NCBI RefSeq assembly: GCF_910591885.1
Contig: NC_063275.1
Location: 2,778,501 to 2,842,500, forward strand
DNA: 64,000 nt
Direction: 5' to 3'
Origin: Bombus terrestris
Taxonomy: Eukaryota; Arthropoda; Insecta; Hymenoptera; Apidae
The translations under genes and the position numbers were made by a program. Below, piece after piece: positions 1 to 12,881 of the stretch. The first letter of the stretch is position 1, and every line of letters begins with the position of its first letter. The notes beneath the pieces were generated by a model. The model had not been told where the DNA came from. It saw nothing but the letters and a program-made list of their open reading frames with translations, and made no database searches.

Positions 1-1056
1 TTTCACAAAAGGTTATTATAAACAAATGGTATTAATCATAAGTAAAATGCTATTTAAATACAAATTTTTAATTCTAACTTTACCTTTCCTTATCAATTAT
101 CGATAGATATCAACAGGTACAGAGACAAACACAACACAAGTCGCTTTATGCCATGCATAATTTATTAATCGATCGATACATTTTTAAAAATTGATTGATA
201 CTTGCGAAAACATTTGATTTCTATAATCAAAGAAGTAGTGTATAAATCATAGACCGGCGTACAATTCTACGGGATGTTGAAGTTGAAAGAATACTGATAT
301 TTGTTTGTTTTCTTTTCTTTTACGCGACGATATTAACGGTTTTGCATGTTACAAATGCTTGTTCGGAGGTTATGTAGTCCACGTACGAAAGAAAAAGATG
401 GGTAGAACACAAATGGGTAGTCGTTAATGATCGTGGACAATTACAGCTGCGTTACAAATGATCGATTCTCAAATCGTTCGTGACAAATGTTCCAACGACC
501 AGTTCCTGTTCTTCTCCTCGAAATATACCTTTTCAGTGAAAGAAAGGTACACTTTCAGAAACATGAAGATGGGAACTCTTCTGTCACGAATGATAGGAAA
601 AGTTGGCGTTGTAGCTTGATCGGAAGGACAACAGGCGCAATACACGAGTATTTACAAATACACATACTTCGCTGCAACAGATTACAAAACGGATCGAGGA
701 ATAAAAGTACGTATTTTCAAAAAGGAACGTACCGTATGCGAATTACTTTATCATCATTCTATGTCACTCAACAGGAGTGGGACAGACATACAGGCAAGCG
801 GAGAATTCGACAAAAATCGGAATCTTTCACCATTTTAATGATATTATAAAAAATGTTGAATATCTAAAAAAGAAATTTTCTTCAAAAAGAAAATATTTTT
901 CAAGTAAAGATATACATATAAATTTATATTTATATAGTTGATATTTCGATATTTGTTTATTGCCCGGCTTCCCTAATTCGTATGCATCTTTGAAGTGGTT
1001 TTACCGGAATACGTAAATGGAAAAACAGATAATACGGTGAACACATATGCGCGTAC

Positions 1057-1107
1057 GTGTGTGTGTGTGTGTGTGTGTGGGCGCGCGCGCGCGCGCGCGC
1101 GTGTGTG
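1057..1107. repeat. GT/GC dinucleotide microsatellite
   Basis: An uninterrupted (GT)n tract runs straight into (GC)n and back to GT. Alternating purine-pyrimidine DNA of this type can form Z-DNA and is prone to length change. Confidence 0.95.
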
Positions 1108-1213
1108 ATATCTACATATATGTAGTTCGTGTGCGGGTATCTCTACATATAATATAATATAATATGTATATGCTTATAATAGTTCACTTGTAGAAACCTT
1201 TTATGAATACGTT

Positions 1214-1589
1214 ATGTATGTATGAAGTATTCTGAAATTTCATTACTGTAACGAGGTCCGATTACTATGACCATATTGGTAAAGCATAAAACAAATCTGA
1301 AAATATGCACAAAACCTACAAGTATATACATATTTCGTAAAGGTCATAAGGTACTTAAACAAACAATTTCAGTATTATTTTGGTAATATTTAATGTATTA
1401 TTTAAATTAATGGATATTTTGTAACTTTTATAAGCATTTTCAGATTGATTTCAATAATTTTACCAATACAATCATGACAGTTGTGTTTCATTACAGTGAT
1501 AATGAAATTTGAAAATGTTTCATGTAACAGACATAGCATGTACATAAAAGTTTTCTATACTAAATGTTCAAATATGGTATGCTACTGTA
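1214..1589. mobile_element. Tc1/mariner-like non-autonomous element, copy 1
   Basis: This copy shares with those near 16.3-16.8, 30.9-31.1 and 34.1-34.5 kb an internal block of the form CAGATTGATTTCAA...TTTACCAATA and a right terminus resembling AAATGTTCAAATA...CTACTGTA. The ending CTGTA and the ATTCGAA-type motif in the inverted termini of better copies suggest a TA-targeting Tc1/mariner-derived element. No transposase frame remains. The left boundary is approximate. Confidence 0.55.
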
Positions 1590-2228
1590 TACATGTCGAG
1601 ATGTGTGTCGACTTTTCCGTTGTCCAATAATAATCCCGCCTACTTTGCCACTAAGTTGATCGCACGAAGAAGAGAATGTTACAAAATCAGGTACCACGTT
1701 GAATACCGACGAATGTATAGTCGGCTTCGCGAACGTTCCGCGGCTACATATATATATTTATATACACATCGATAGTCGGAATACATGTACCTGGGTATTA
1801 ATTACTCCAAACAAGCGTGCCTATCCTATACACTTTCCTTCTATATTACGCTCGTAAGGTAACCGTGAGGCACGATGGGTTTTCGTCTTGTTTTCCTTTT
1901 TCTGTTTCTCACATTGCCATGTGAACTACAGCGGAAACGAGTTTTTCACGTGCAAAAAACAGAGAAGTAGGACCGCGAAAGGTCGAGGACAGCGAACTTC
2001 ATTTTGCAACGTTTATACGATATCAACAACAAAATGTTGCAATGAAAAATTCTCTTCCTATTTATGTGATTCGTGTCTCACGAATAATGGCGCATCGAAC
2101 AAGTTCAATGCACTATCCGTTAAAAATGCTTTGTTGACTGGATTAACACGTTGACTACCATGCGAATTTTATATTGTATTTTAAGTTGGGAGCTGTAACA
2201 CACCATAATTACACCTATATACAACATA

Positions 2229-2428
2229 ATTGTGAATTTTTATGCGTTTACCTATAAGAAATTTGAAAGTTCAAAACTGCACAAAATGTATATAACATGA
2301 AAAAATATATAAAATGTCCAAAGTATAGTGTTTTCTATAATACTTTGTAGGTAAAACAATTTTCTACCGAGCTTTTACTTTTTTAATTCTATTCTCAAAA
2401 ATATAAATTTGCATAAAAATCCGGTCTA
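2229..2428. mobile_element. 200-bp MITE family A, copy 1
   Basis: About 200 bp with inverted termini: the left end carries GAATTTTTATGCGTTTA and the right end GCATAAAAATCCGGTCTA. The interior has the shared blocks ATGAAAAAATATATAAAATGTCCAAAG and AGGTAAAACAA in the same order as five other copies (2975, 25727, 31759, 32241 and 48782). It is non-coding and would be mobilised in trans. Confidence 0.7.
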
Positions 2429-2974
2429 ATCATAACATTCAATTTTTGAAAAATATTACATATATTTTAATTGTGTACCTTTTTCTGATAATGTTATCTA
2501 AATCATTCACATTGTTGAAAATTTGCTAATCCATCTTATCTTATCTTAATCATTCTAAAAAGTTTAGTAAAATGTGGATCACCGATGACCACCGTGGCAG
2601 TTAACGTGTTAAGATCGACTTTGAGTTACACAGCTCTTTTGCATCTTCCACTATTCGTATCGATTCACTTTCCACGGCGTTCCATTAGGTTCATAGACTC
2701 TCTCGGTGCCGAAACGCGCGTTCTCGTAACGGTTCGCGGGAGGCAAGAATTTCGAGCCGATCGGCGCGTGCAGTAAACGCCCATTGGCGTTTGGTAGATA
2801 TGGACAACGAATACAATAATGTCTCTTGCATCGAGACACGTCCAATCGTTTTGTACCTTACATATTATAACGCCAAAAGAGTTGAGTCTCTCGCTACGAT
2901 ACAGCTCCCTGAGTATCGTTTGACATATTTTGTAATATTTTTTCGACTACAAAAAATAATTACATACTGACAAG

Positions 2975-3170
2975 TAGATTGCGGATGTTTGTGCACTCAT
3001 AGAAAGTTTGGAGATGTCAAAATGCATATAATTCATGTGATATGTAAAAATACATAAGGCATCCAAAGTATAATTAATCGTCATATCTAATACTTAGTGA
3101 GTGAAACAAATTTCTGTCAAACATCTATTATTTTAATTTTTCATAAACTTCCATGAAAATCCGCATTCTA
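2975..3170. mobile_element. 200-bp MITE family A, copy 2
   Basis: Left terminus TAGATTGCGGATG and right terminus ATGAAAATCCGCATTCTA are near-perfect inverted repeats (GCGGAT against ATCCGC). The internal blocks match copy 1. This is one of the clearer copies for terminus definition. Confidence 0.75.
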
Positions 3171-6100
3171 TTGAGAAGATGTTGAGAACTAAATAACCTC
3201 TTCATGGTTTACTGTAGAAGTCGAATTCGTGACATGAGCTTAGTTTGAACACTGGACGCTCGGCAGCGAAAGTTTAACTGTACGAAGCGTAAATAACATC
3301 TATTGTTCAATGCATAGAAAAACGTATTAAGACAAACGTAATGGAACTCCGTTTCATTTTCATTTTTAATCCGATATACAAGTTTCCTTTTCTTCTTTTC
3401 CGAATTTTAAAAACGTCGTTTAATAAATAATAGACGACTTTAATAATAGAGACACACCGATGTTTACGATACCACTCGTTCGCGGCGCTACGAGTTTCGA
3501 TTACACACGGAAAACACGAGCGTAAACGCAAAGTCGGTTTTGTAATCGATTTGCCGAGTTAAATTCAAGCAACGACCTTGAGGACTCGAAAGAAACGTCT
3601 CGTAAGCATCGTTCACACGCACGCATACATACACATTTTCTTTGTTAGCTTCGTATCATCAAATAAAATAACTTGGAAAAAGAAAAACAATAGCGATTAT
3701 AAGTATATATATATATATATATATTAATACGTAGAGATACATATTACATGGAGATTGGTTCCTTTTTAGACAACATTTCGCGACGAATCGCAAGTAACAG
3801 TAAAAGGAGACTTTCTTTGATTTTTCTTTCTCCCACCCTTGCCCCTGTTTAAACCTTCATTGGATTTTTACCGCGTCAGCAAAAAATAAAGTTGTTCGCG
3901 TTACATTTGATTTATTTCTGCGAATCACACGTTGATACACTCTACGAATTCTTTAAATGTTATCTAAATTCGATGTTGAATCGATATCATGAAAGAAAGA
4001 TTCGTTAGAAGAACCAAAAACAGTAGGACACCATATAAAGTGATAAAAAAAATGCTACCGCCCTTGTATAACATAACTTAGAAAATAACAATGAAAGCGA
4101 AATGAAATACTTTTTAAGGAAAGAGAAAAAACGTTTACAATAAAGAAAATACAAATACTGACATTAAAGAAAATTTAACCGACGAAAAAGCTACTAATAT
4201 TCAAAAAGTGATGTCGAAATTAATTTTAAGTGATTCTGAGAGTGATAAAATTTTAACTTCACTTACACTTTTATTTTAAGTTACGTTCCATACATATAGT
4301 GAAGAAAACTTCACTGCTTCAAAATAAACTAAAAGACATATTACCTTCTATTATATTAAACAAAAAACTTTTTATTTAATTTTAACTTTTTACGCTTTAA
4401 GTCTCATATAACACAGAACGTATCTTCCGTGTTATAGGGGGTCCTACTGTACTTGGAAAATAAAAGAGAAACGAATAATTCGAATATAAAGTTGAAATAC
4501 CAAAGAAGAAATAAGCGTGTCGTATTGTATTACGCGTGTCATTATCTTTCTTCCGAGATATCTTGAAGACATAAGAACCGTCGAAATACGAGTTAGAAAT
4601 CAATGACTTGAGATTGGAGAATGCCATCAACAACGCGGAAGAAAATAATGGAACAGGTGCACTAGACAGGGCTCGCTTGACGCGTTTAGATATCGCACGT
4701 TCAGTCTCGAAAACAGCAAGTCCAAACACCGTTGCATTCATCTTTCTAACGCGATACAACATCGAGTCACTGTTTTTACGCATTTAACTCGATCGAAACG
4801 TTATTCAACTACACACATATATGTCGTTACTATTATATGTATAAACATTAACCTCTGAAACACCGAGATTACGAAAAAATCAATGCTCGACCGGAGAACG
4901 AATTCTTCGCTCGAGGTATATGTATATATTCAACTTCATTTTGCTTTCTTCTTTTGTTGAACATATTTGGAGAGAACATTTACAAAGTTATACGTAGTTT
5001 TTTTTCTTTTACAATAGTGTATCGAATTCTACGTGAGAAACTTCCAAGTGCACTAAATGGGTTCGAAACACGTTGTGCCTACGACGACTAAAAAAGTGTG
5101 ACAGAGGCCACGATTTTATCCGTGGCATTCAACATGGTAACCATCGTGTTTTTTCGGTCTATCTCTCCCTTTGTCTGAAATCACGCGAAGAGAATGTCCG
5201 ATTTAACACTTTAACTCGCACGCGGTGGACGTGTAGCACGCGTACATTGCACTGTTAAAAAACCGCGGCGAAACCGATTAAACTATTAACCGTAATGGAA
5301 TCGTACAATATACGCCGTTAAACGCGTCCTTATAAGGAAGAATTAGATAGACTTACACCCGAAGTACGCAATAGAAGCGATATTCCTATGGACATGCCCC
5401 CCGCGGAACGTAGTGAAATTAACCGATTAAGAACCAAGCAGAAAAATAATGTGTTGAAATTGTGTAAACCAATATTATTGTAAAGCACAAATAAGGTAAA
5501 CTATTCTCCCCACTAAGGGAATTTCTACAATTTGAACAAAATAATTTATCATATAGTAATATAAAATACTTTACTTTTTTTAAATCTTACAAAATTATAG
5601 GATTTACGTATATATATGGAAGAAAAAATGGCAACGAAAAAAATATCGAGCAAATTCATGAAACTTCTTTTTATAATTGCAATATGCATTGGATAAAATT
5701 TAATAATGTAAGTTGCCTAAATAGAAGTTACAAATATAAGACATTACGTTAACCCAACTTTGGTCCTTAATAGGTTAAGTATTAACCGGACGAAAAATAG
5801 ATCAAATCCCTGAATATAATTGAAAATGCAAATTTTTATATCGACGCGATATTGCACGAGAGAATCGATCTATATCTCAACAGAGAGATTAAACTAAACG
5901 CTATCTCGCAACGCACTACTAAACTATACATTATTTTGTCTCGTTAAATATGGAACGCTGACGCGACACCGATGCAAGCTCGCTTCGATGAGAACGAAAC
6001 CGATTGAGCACTGTTTTACGTTGAAAAGTATATTTGGATCATCAATACGAAACGATCTCGAATTTCTTTTTCTTCTCGGAATAAAACATCAGCGAGCGGT

Positions 6101-6462
6101 GAATTCCGGAGGCGCTATGGCATCGAGAGCCAGGGAAATATGTTCATATGACGCGAAGCGATAATTCTATACTCCGCTGAAAAATTTTTCGAGCGTTACG
6201 CGGTTAATAACGTGTCAAACGCGTCAAGATAACGTTATCCCACCGGCGAACGATCTTTTATGTGCATTCTTGTAAGTATTTTAGCACATGGGATATTGTT
6301 AATTGTAACTGAAAAAATGCAACAACGATTTTGAGTTTCGTACTTTCTCGACTATTATCGACGGGGAGAATGACCCGACACATCGTAAAACGTAGAAACT
6401 AAATTGTATTTAAACGATCTGGCATCAGGGCGATCGTTGTTCGGCGTGAGACGCGTCATTAA

Positions 6463-6658
6463 AAGCCCTGTCTCCACTGAAGCGACAACGATGAACTTTA
6501 CATTGCTGTCTCTTGAGAAAGTCGCTGCTTGTTGTTGAATATTGCTTCAGTGTGAACAAAATATTTTTGTAATGTTGCTGTTCATTGAAAATATTTTCGA
6601 ACATGCAGTAACAAAGGACAAAAGAATTCCTCTTTCTTGCCTCAGTGCAGACAGAGCT
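6463..6658. mobile_element. MITE family B (single copy), TAA/TTAA target
   Basis: A roughly 195-bp element. The left terminus AAGCCCTGTCTCCACTGAAG is inverted against the right terminus CTCAGTGCAGACAGAGCT, about 15 of 18 positions matching. Both sides are flanked by TTAA/TAA, consistent with a 3-bp TAA (PIF/Harbinger-type) or 4-bp TTAA (piggyBac-type) target duplication; the exact edge cannot be settled by eye. No coding capacity. Confidence 0.65.
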
Positions 6659-7228
6659 TAACTTTATTCAGTTTCGAAATTCCAATTTAGCAAACACGAT
6701 GACCGTGATTAAAAATCCTTAATCACATCGTATGTGTTTTTCTTTTCCTCTTTCCTTCTTTCGTACAAATTTTTTCTTTTCTTTTTTGTACATATGCATG
6801 CGTCTATAGAGCTAGGACTTCAATTAATTCACGAACAAATATAACACGGCAACGTTTACTTTGGGCCCGCTCATGTTTGTTTTTTTTCTAATTTCTTCAT
6901 TTTTTTTACTTCGCAAATGTTTCTCTCTTCTTTTATTCTCATGGAAGATACTTTATCGGCGGAGTTCGTTCCGCCTTATCTCGCGATCCAACGATAAAAA
7001 ATAGCTTGCTCGCGTTTTGTTACCTCAGCCCTTATTAACTTATATACAAATATCTAACGCTGCGTTTTGGTAAATATCCTTCTAAGCACTTGTTACGTAT
7101 CGAATGAGGAGTTACGGAATATCGTTTCTCTCTCCTTGTCGTCTATGTCGGTTGTTGCACAGTGCGGATTCTCGAACAAACCTCAAGACGATTCAACTTT
7201 TATAGTGAAATAGACGGCGGTAATAAAA

Positions 7229-7760
7229 TAACCGAGAATATATATATATAGTAACGTTACGTAAAATTATTAACCCGCGTTTTTCATGTTATCTATCGAG
7301 TTTATCGGTCTATATGTGTCGTTCATTGTTTATCTATATATATATATGTGTGTGTGTGTGTATATATATATATATACACACACACGACGTTTGAACGATA
7401 CCATTTACACACATACTATAATATTTCCTTTCGCGAAAGTTTTATCCTGTTTAGTTTTTTCATCCAATGCGGAACCATCCTTTCCAATTTTTACATTTTT
7501 ACCGTTACGTTCCATAACGCCCGCCTCGTTCGATTGGAATGGATTATACACGTACTTGTAAGTTACATATAATATATACCTATATATCTATATATCTATA
7601 TAACTATATGTAACTATATATATATATTATATTATATATATATATATGTTATATATATAATATATATATTATATTATGTAGATATCTGTGTATGTATATA
7701 TATTATATAGATAGATAGAGAGATAGGTGTATATATATATATATATATGTATATGTAAAA
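7229..7760. repeat. TA-rich microsatellite cluster
   Basis: Several (TA)n, (TG)n/(CA)n and TATATC blocks: TA at 7237-7250, TG and TA at 7331-7385, and near-continuous TATA from 7565 to 7755. Open frames here merely translate the repeats. Confidence 0.9.
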
Positions 7761-8793
7761 AAAGACAAGAAAAGAAAAACATTACTGGTGCTGTGTTTGA
7801 AAAGCGTTTTACAATCCCATAAAACAGAACGAATCATCTAACGAACTACATACATTGAACCGAATGCCTTGAACACCTTGTTCGTGTGAGATGAGTTATT
7901 CGTAATGCCGGCTTCGTTCTATCGTACTTAAGCAGTGTAAAATATTTTTTTTCTTTTCTTTAGGAACTTATAATACTACTCGTGGTGTACGACGTCCTGA
8001 CTTTATGCCGAGTTATCATGTGGGCATGATGAAGGCGGGTTTTTTTAGTTCTTAGTATAGTTCCACGATCTTTGCGAAGCTTCGAATACAATTGATGGAA
8101 ATACACGTATATATGTGTACGTCGACTGCGGACAGATCGTTAGATCTTTTTACAGAATCAACGCAACAACGACTATTCTTTGCTTGAAATTAATCATAGT
8201 ACTAAATTAACTATACATATGTATATATATGTATATATACTACAGCGTTGCGATACTATATAACCGACAGTAGCGTGGAATGTCTGGTTCGCTTAAGTAA
8301 CGTTCTATATAGTTGAGTATGGTATGGCTTTCCTTATTACTCGAAGAATCGCAAACATCAAGAACCCTTCATTAGTTTTCCCCATCGGTCGAATGTTTCT
8401 CGTTGAGATAATAGCGCGAGCGTTCATCGAAACCCACATGACGATCGAATGCGTTCGCTCCTTAAACAAGGATACGACAAGACGGTAACCACTACAATAG
8501 TTAGACCGGGCTATCTCATCGAAAGACAGTCTCCATCTGTCGATTAGTCATACGCACGACGAATATTATTATTTTCGCACAATAGATCTAAAAGCACTTC
8601 TATACACATTTTGTTTTTCTTTTGTAGGAATTGTATGTCTTGCGTATCATTTCCCTAATACACGTAGGGTTCCGTCTTTTACCTATATTATTCCCGCCTA
8701 TTGTGTTGCATTTTGTTTGAACGTTTTTTCCTACTTTAGGTTTTCTTATATCATTTAACGCGCGCTTGTTTTTTCTTACTTCCTCTCTTTCTC

Positions 8794-8799
<6 letters not shown>

Positions 8800-8834
<35 letters not shown>

Positions 8835-8835
8835 G
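8800..8835. repeat. (TC)n microsatellite
   Basis: An uninterrupted TC dinucleotide run inside a longer pyrimidine-rich stretch. Confidence 0.95.
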
Positions 8836-10020
8836 AGCACCCTTTCTAAGATTTTATGTTTTATCACAGATGTTTTGTTCTCGATTTATCGCCACCCCTT
8901 TTGTATCTATAGCCCACTCGGTAATAATGCTAGCAGGAGAACATTCGCCTCATTATCTCTCTCTTTATGCTTTTCCGTGAACGCGTAATCACCGCGTTAC
9001 TTCTGTTATTTTCTTCTCGTATTCCTCTTTTATTTTCCCCTTCAATTTTTTTGTCTTTGTATGTTCTCTCGCTATGCCGAAATGATATTATGATCACAGC
9101 TCTCGCCTTGCCATAACGCGCAAGAATACACAATTCACACTAAGGCCTGCCTTAGTACAAAAATATACATTCGCTTCTTAAAAAATAGATCTTAGCATTC
9201 TGTACTGGCTAGCGTTCGTTTGATATTTTACAGTATTTTGATTCTTGGCAGGCTGTCTTATAGGTTAGTATTTATCGGCTACGAGAACCATCCTCGAGTG
9301 AGCTTTCGTTATTTCTTCCTCTCTTTTTCTCTTCAATGAGGCGCTTATCCGATCTAAACACTAGCTGATGCACCATCCCTTTGTTTCTTTTTTTACTTTT
9401 TAATTATTTTTTTTAACGACTCGCATATTCATAAATTGATGTCCGCGTGGGTCAATCAGGGGGCGAATCGACGAGGGCCACGAGCTAAGACGGAAAGCTA
9501 AGAGACCTAAGAAAGGAAAGACGAGCAACAATCATCGAGACAAGCGTTATCGACAATAGGTAAAATCGATGTGAACAAATTCGTTCCGACGCGATTCGCG
9601 AACGATGCTTTCCGTTTAGTCGGGATCGTCCTTGTTTTATGAATATGAGGTCGGACGTTGGCTAGACGTGCGGCCCGCCTAACTGTGGTTATACCTTTCC
9701 CAGTAGGTTCAGTCTTATGCTTGGTTTGTCATTCGCGTTTATATCGATATATATGCGTATAGTTGGGTTGTGTCCATTTGGTTAAGCGACCGCACGAATA
9801 CCGAATTGTCTTCTTCTTCTATATGACTTTGTACACAGGATTCGCAGAGATGGTACTACGTATCACCTGACATTTGTTTGTTTGCTTGCTATTTTTACTC
9901 ATTTGGATAACTTTCGTTCTTACATCCGAACGCATATCTCATCTTTTCTCATTTAAATTTCGTTCGCTTTCATACGTTATCATTATTTTCGCAACGTCAT
10001 ATGTTCTTTCACACTGTTCT

Positions 10021-10059
10021 CTTTCTCTCTCTCTCTCTCGCTCGCTCTCTCTCTCTCGA
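10021..10059. repeat. (TC)n microsatellite
   Basis: A TC dinucleotide run, interrupted by CTCGCTCG, just upstream of a short GC-rich patch. The Ser/Leu-rich open frame across it is a repeat artefact. Confidence 0.9.
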
Positions 10060-10867
10060 CTCACACGTCGGGCACCGCGCCCGCGAGTATACTGTTTATG
10101 CGGGACTTCGTTTGATTAAAAAACAAAAAGAAAATAATATTAATAATAATAATAGTAATAGTAATAAAAACGACAAAAATATATACGAGGAATAAAAAAA
10201 AGAAAAGAGAAAAAAGACTTCGTAAATAACATCTGGCCCGTCCGCACAACGTCAATGGTCGGCGAACAATAATGAGTTCGCGAGAATGTTTTTTCTATAT
10301 ATAGATAATGAATAACCGTCGATTCACCGTTTTGTAAAAATTTGCTGACTTCAAAAAATATACGCACACGGAATACGAAATGAAAGGGCATGAGTTATAC
10401 CTTAACTTGTCAGTCATTTTTTGGCGAGAAACAAGCAGGTGTTCCAGCAAATCGCCCAAAAATGTCCATTAAGGTGACTATAATTAATATTCTTCAGTGG
10501 TGGCTGTCGCGTGTCAAATTTTTTTCGGCAGATTTATCCTTACCGCGACTCAGGTACATGCGATACATGTTAACCCTCGTTTGGCGGTTGCTGGATCATT
10601 TCTGACTCGAGCATCAAATATTTACTTTTTTAATGACAAAACAAAATGGTGAAAAGAGCAAACAAACACTCGTTAACTTAATGTTAACACCATTTGCTTC
10701 GTAGTGAGATGACGTGCTATAAGATACTTTCATAATCTATATTCTTTAGTTATAATTTATTATAATTATATCATAATTATTATTTTTATTATTATAGTCA
10801 ACCATTTCTTGAGCTTTCTTTTAATTTGGAAACACAAATGGTAAGATCTAGCTGTTTTTTTTGTATA

Positions 10868-10946
10868 GAAAATAATAATAATAATAATAATAATAACAAT
10901 AACAATTATAATAATAATAACAATAACAATAATAATAATAATAATG
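10868..10946. repeat. (AAT)n / (AAC) trinucleotide repeat
   Basis: A tract of AAT with interspersed AAC units. The poly-Ile frame on the minus strand is an artefact of it. Confidence 0.95.
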
Positions 10947-12881
10947 AAACTGAATTGCATGGATCAGAATTTATCTAGCTACCGCCGTTCGCGAGTTCGA
11001 GGGTTAAGGCCCGTTCATTTTGTATAACAGTTTTAAATTGTTTAAAGAAATAGTTTTCTCATTATTTGTGCCTAGCTCTTAATCGATTCATTTTTGTCCT
11101 TTTCTCTTTCTCTCAGATAATCCGCTATATATTGCTTTTCCCTTTATCTCACTCTTCTTTCTTTCTTTCCTTTTTTTTCCTTGCATTAAATTCGGGCGCA
11201 ACTCCGCGATTTCTGCGCGTGTCCAATATTTTAAACGCATGGATGTATATGTACAGAACCACATATAAAAAGCAATAGTACACGTGACTACAAGTACACG
11301 ACGATATAATAATTATACAAGGACTCGAAAAAAAGTAAATAATCTTTCAGAATAATAAACTGTATAAGAGTGCTGTTTTGGTATTGTTCTTTGTGTTTGT
11401 GAATCGTTTTCTTTCATTTTCATGTTTCTTTTAAATCTTCAAAATCGTCATTATTAATCGCACGACAGAAATAGATGCATGTGGCATCTGAATATTAACG
11501 TTTAAAGTTCGATAGATAATACAGATATACATACATATACACATACACAATTAGCAGCTAATTCCTCTGATTTGTTTTTTTATAGATAAACCTATAATTG
11601 TGTTCGTTTTCAGCGGTCGCTAAGAGCACGGTGAAAAGACGGTACTTGGAGGTCGCACAGTTCTTCATTAATATCATCGATATTCTCTTTCTTTCCTTTT
11701 TTTTTTACTAAAGCGACACGCATAAGTTGTGTGTTTGTTGCGTGTCTAACTGTCTGTACCACCAAATCAACCGCACTCTTCTCGGCACACATTCATTTAA
11801 TATTTGTACAAGAGCGTCCGATTGGTTTTGGTATTAAAAATAACCTCGGATCGCTGTTCGACTTCTTATACTTCTGAGTGCATCTTTTGTTTTATCGCAA
11901 CTCAATCGCAAACTCTCTTTTTACGAAGTCCAACATATTTTATTTTTTTTTCGTTTAGTTACTTTTTCTTACACTGCATGCTCTTGGCGCTCGCTTCGAT
12001 CTAAATTTCCCATAGAATTGGAAAAATATTTGTTAACATATTTCTACTTACATACATTTGGAATTTCGTTACGCTTTCCAGTGGAACATCGTGAGATCGG
12101 TTCTTTCTCTCATCTAGTCTTGTTCTTCTTGTTTCGCGTTGATTTTAATTGGTAGTATTCCCCTTCACACACATTCGAAATTATTTTCCCGTGATATTAA
12201 CAGGTATACGTCACATCGAAGGTCCGTTTAGGTGAGACCTTGATCGTCTTGTAATGCTTTCATTCTTAATATCTATCAAGGATATTATTACACTCGTATA
12301 TTACATATGCTTTGTTTCTCACTAATATTCATCGATGAGAGGAACGATCACTAATTGTTATTATCTCTCTTATTTTGATCGTTTTGGGATCACCACTGTT
12401 AGCAATAAAACGTGATTGCACCACAAATGATTTTTCGTAGGAATAACCAACGAAATACTTTGATATTCGTTTCGATAAACAAAAATAGGGGGTGATACGT
12501 ACTTAATTTAGGTACCTCATCGCGGACTCAAGAAAGACATATTTTAACTATAGCTTATCATATCCTCATAAGAACTAATAAAATCATTATAAAGGAGAAC
12601 TTGTGTGCGTTTTTACCCTCGCTGTTTACACACTGGAACTGTGTGATCCTTACCTGATAGGCAACATATCCATCGACTACTGATTTTAAACTACGAATTT
12701 ACACATGTCCACCGTTTGATGTTACATCCATAGTTCTCGTAAAAACAATTCTTATAGAAAAATAAAGGATATAACTTTATAACTTTACTTCTGAGAGTGT
12801 AGTCCGCCCAGAAATTGTTGATGATGTCGATTAGTAATGTATGGTATCGGGGAGTAATATTTCCTTGGTGCAAATAAAAAT

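Larger units (their letters stand above)
1..12600. other. gene-poor, low-complexity region
   Basis: No coding exon could be supported on either strand. Open frames here are short, lack family resemblance and lie in simple-sequence or AT-rich DNA. The stretch holds TA, TC, GT/GC and AAT microsatellites, poly-T runs, and at least four small inverted-repeat elements, listed separately. A plus-strand AATAAA followed by a GT-rich stretch occurs near 11350-11400 and another near 12567-12610, so part of it could be the long 3' UTR of a plus-strand gene whose coding part lies left of the window. It could equally be intergenic. The sequence does not decide. Confidence 0.6.

Noticed and set aside
5340..5485. 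Plus-strand open stretch reading EELDRLTPEVRNRSD and on to a stop
   Set aside because: It looks coding at first sight, but it is only about 53 codons, has no good acceptor or start, no family and no neighbouring exon. Chance is a sufficient explanation.
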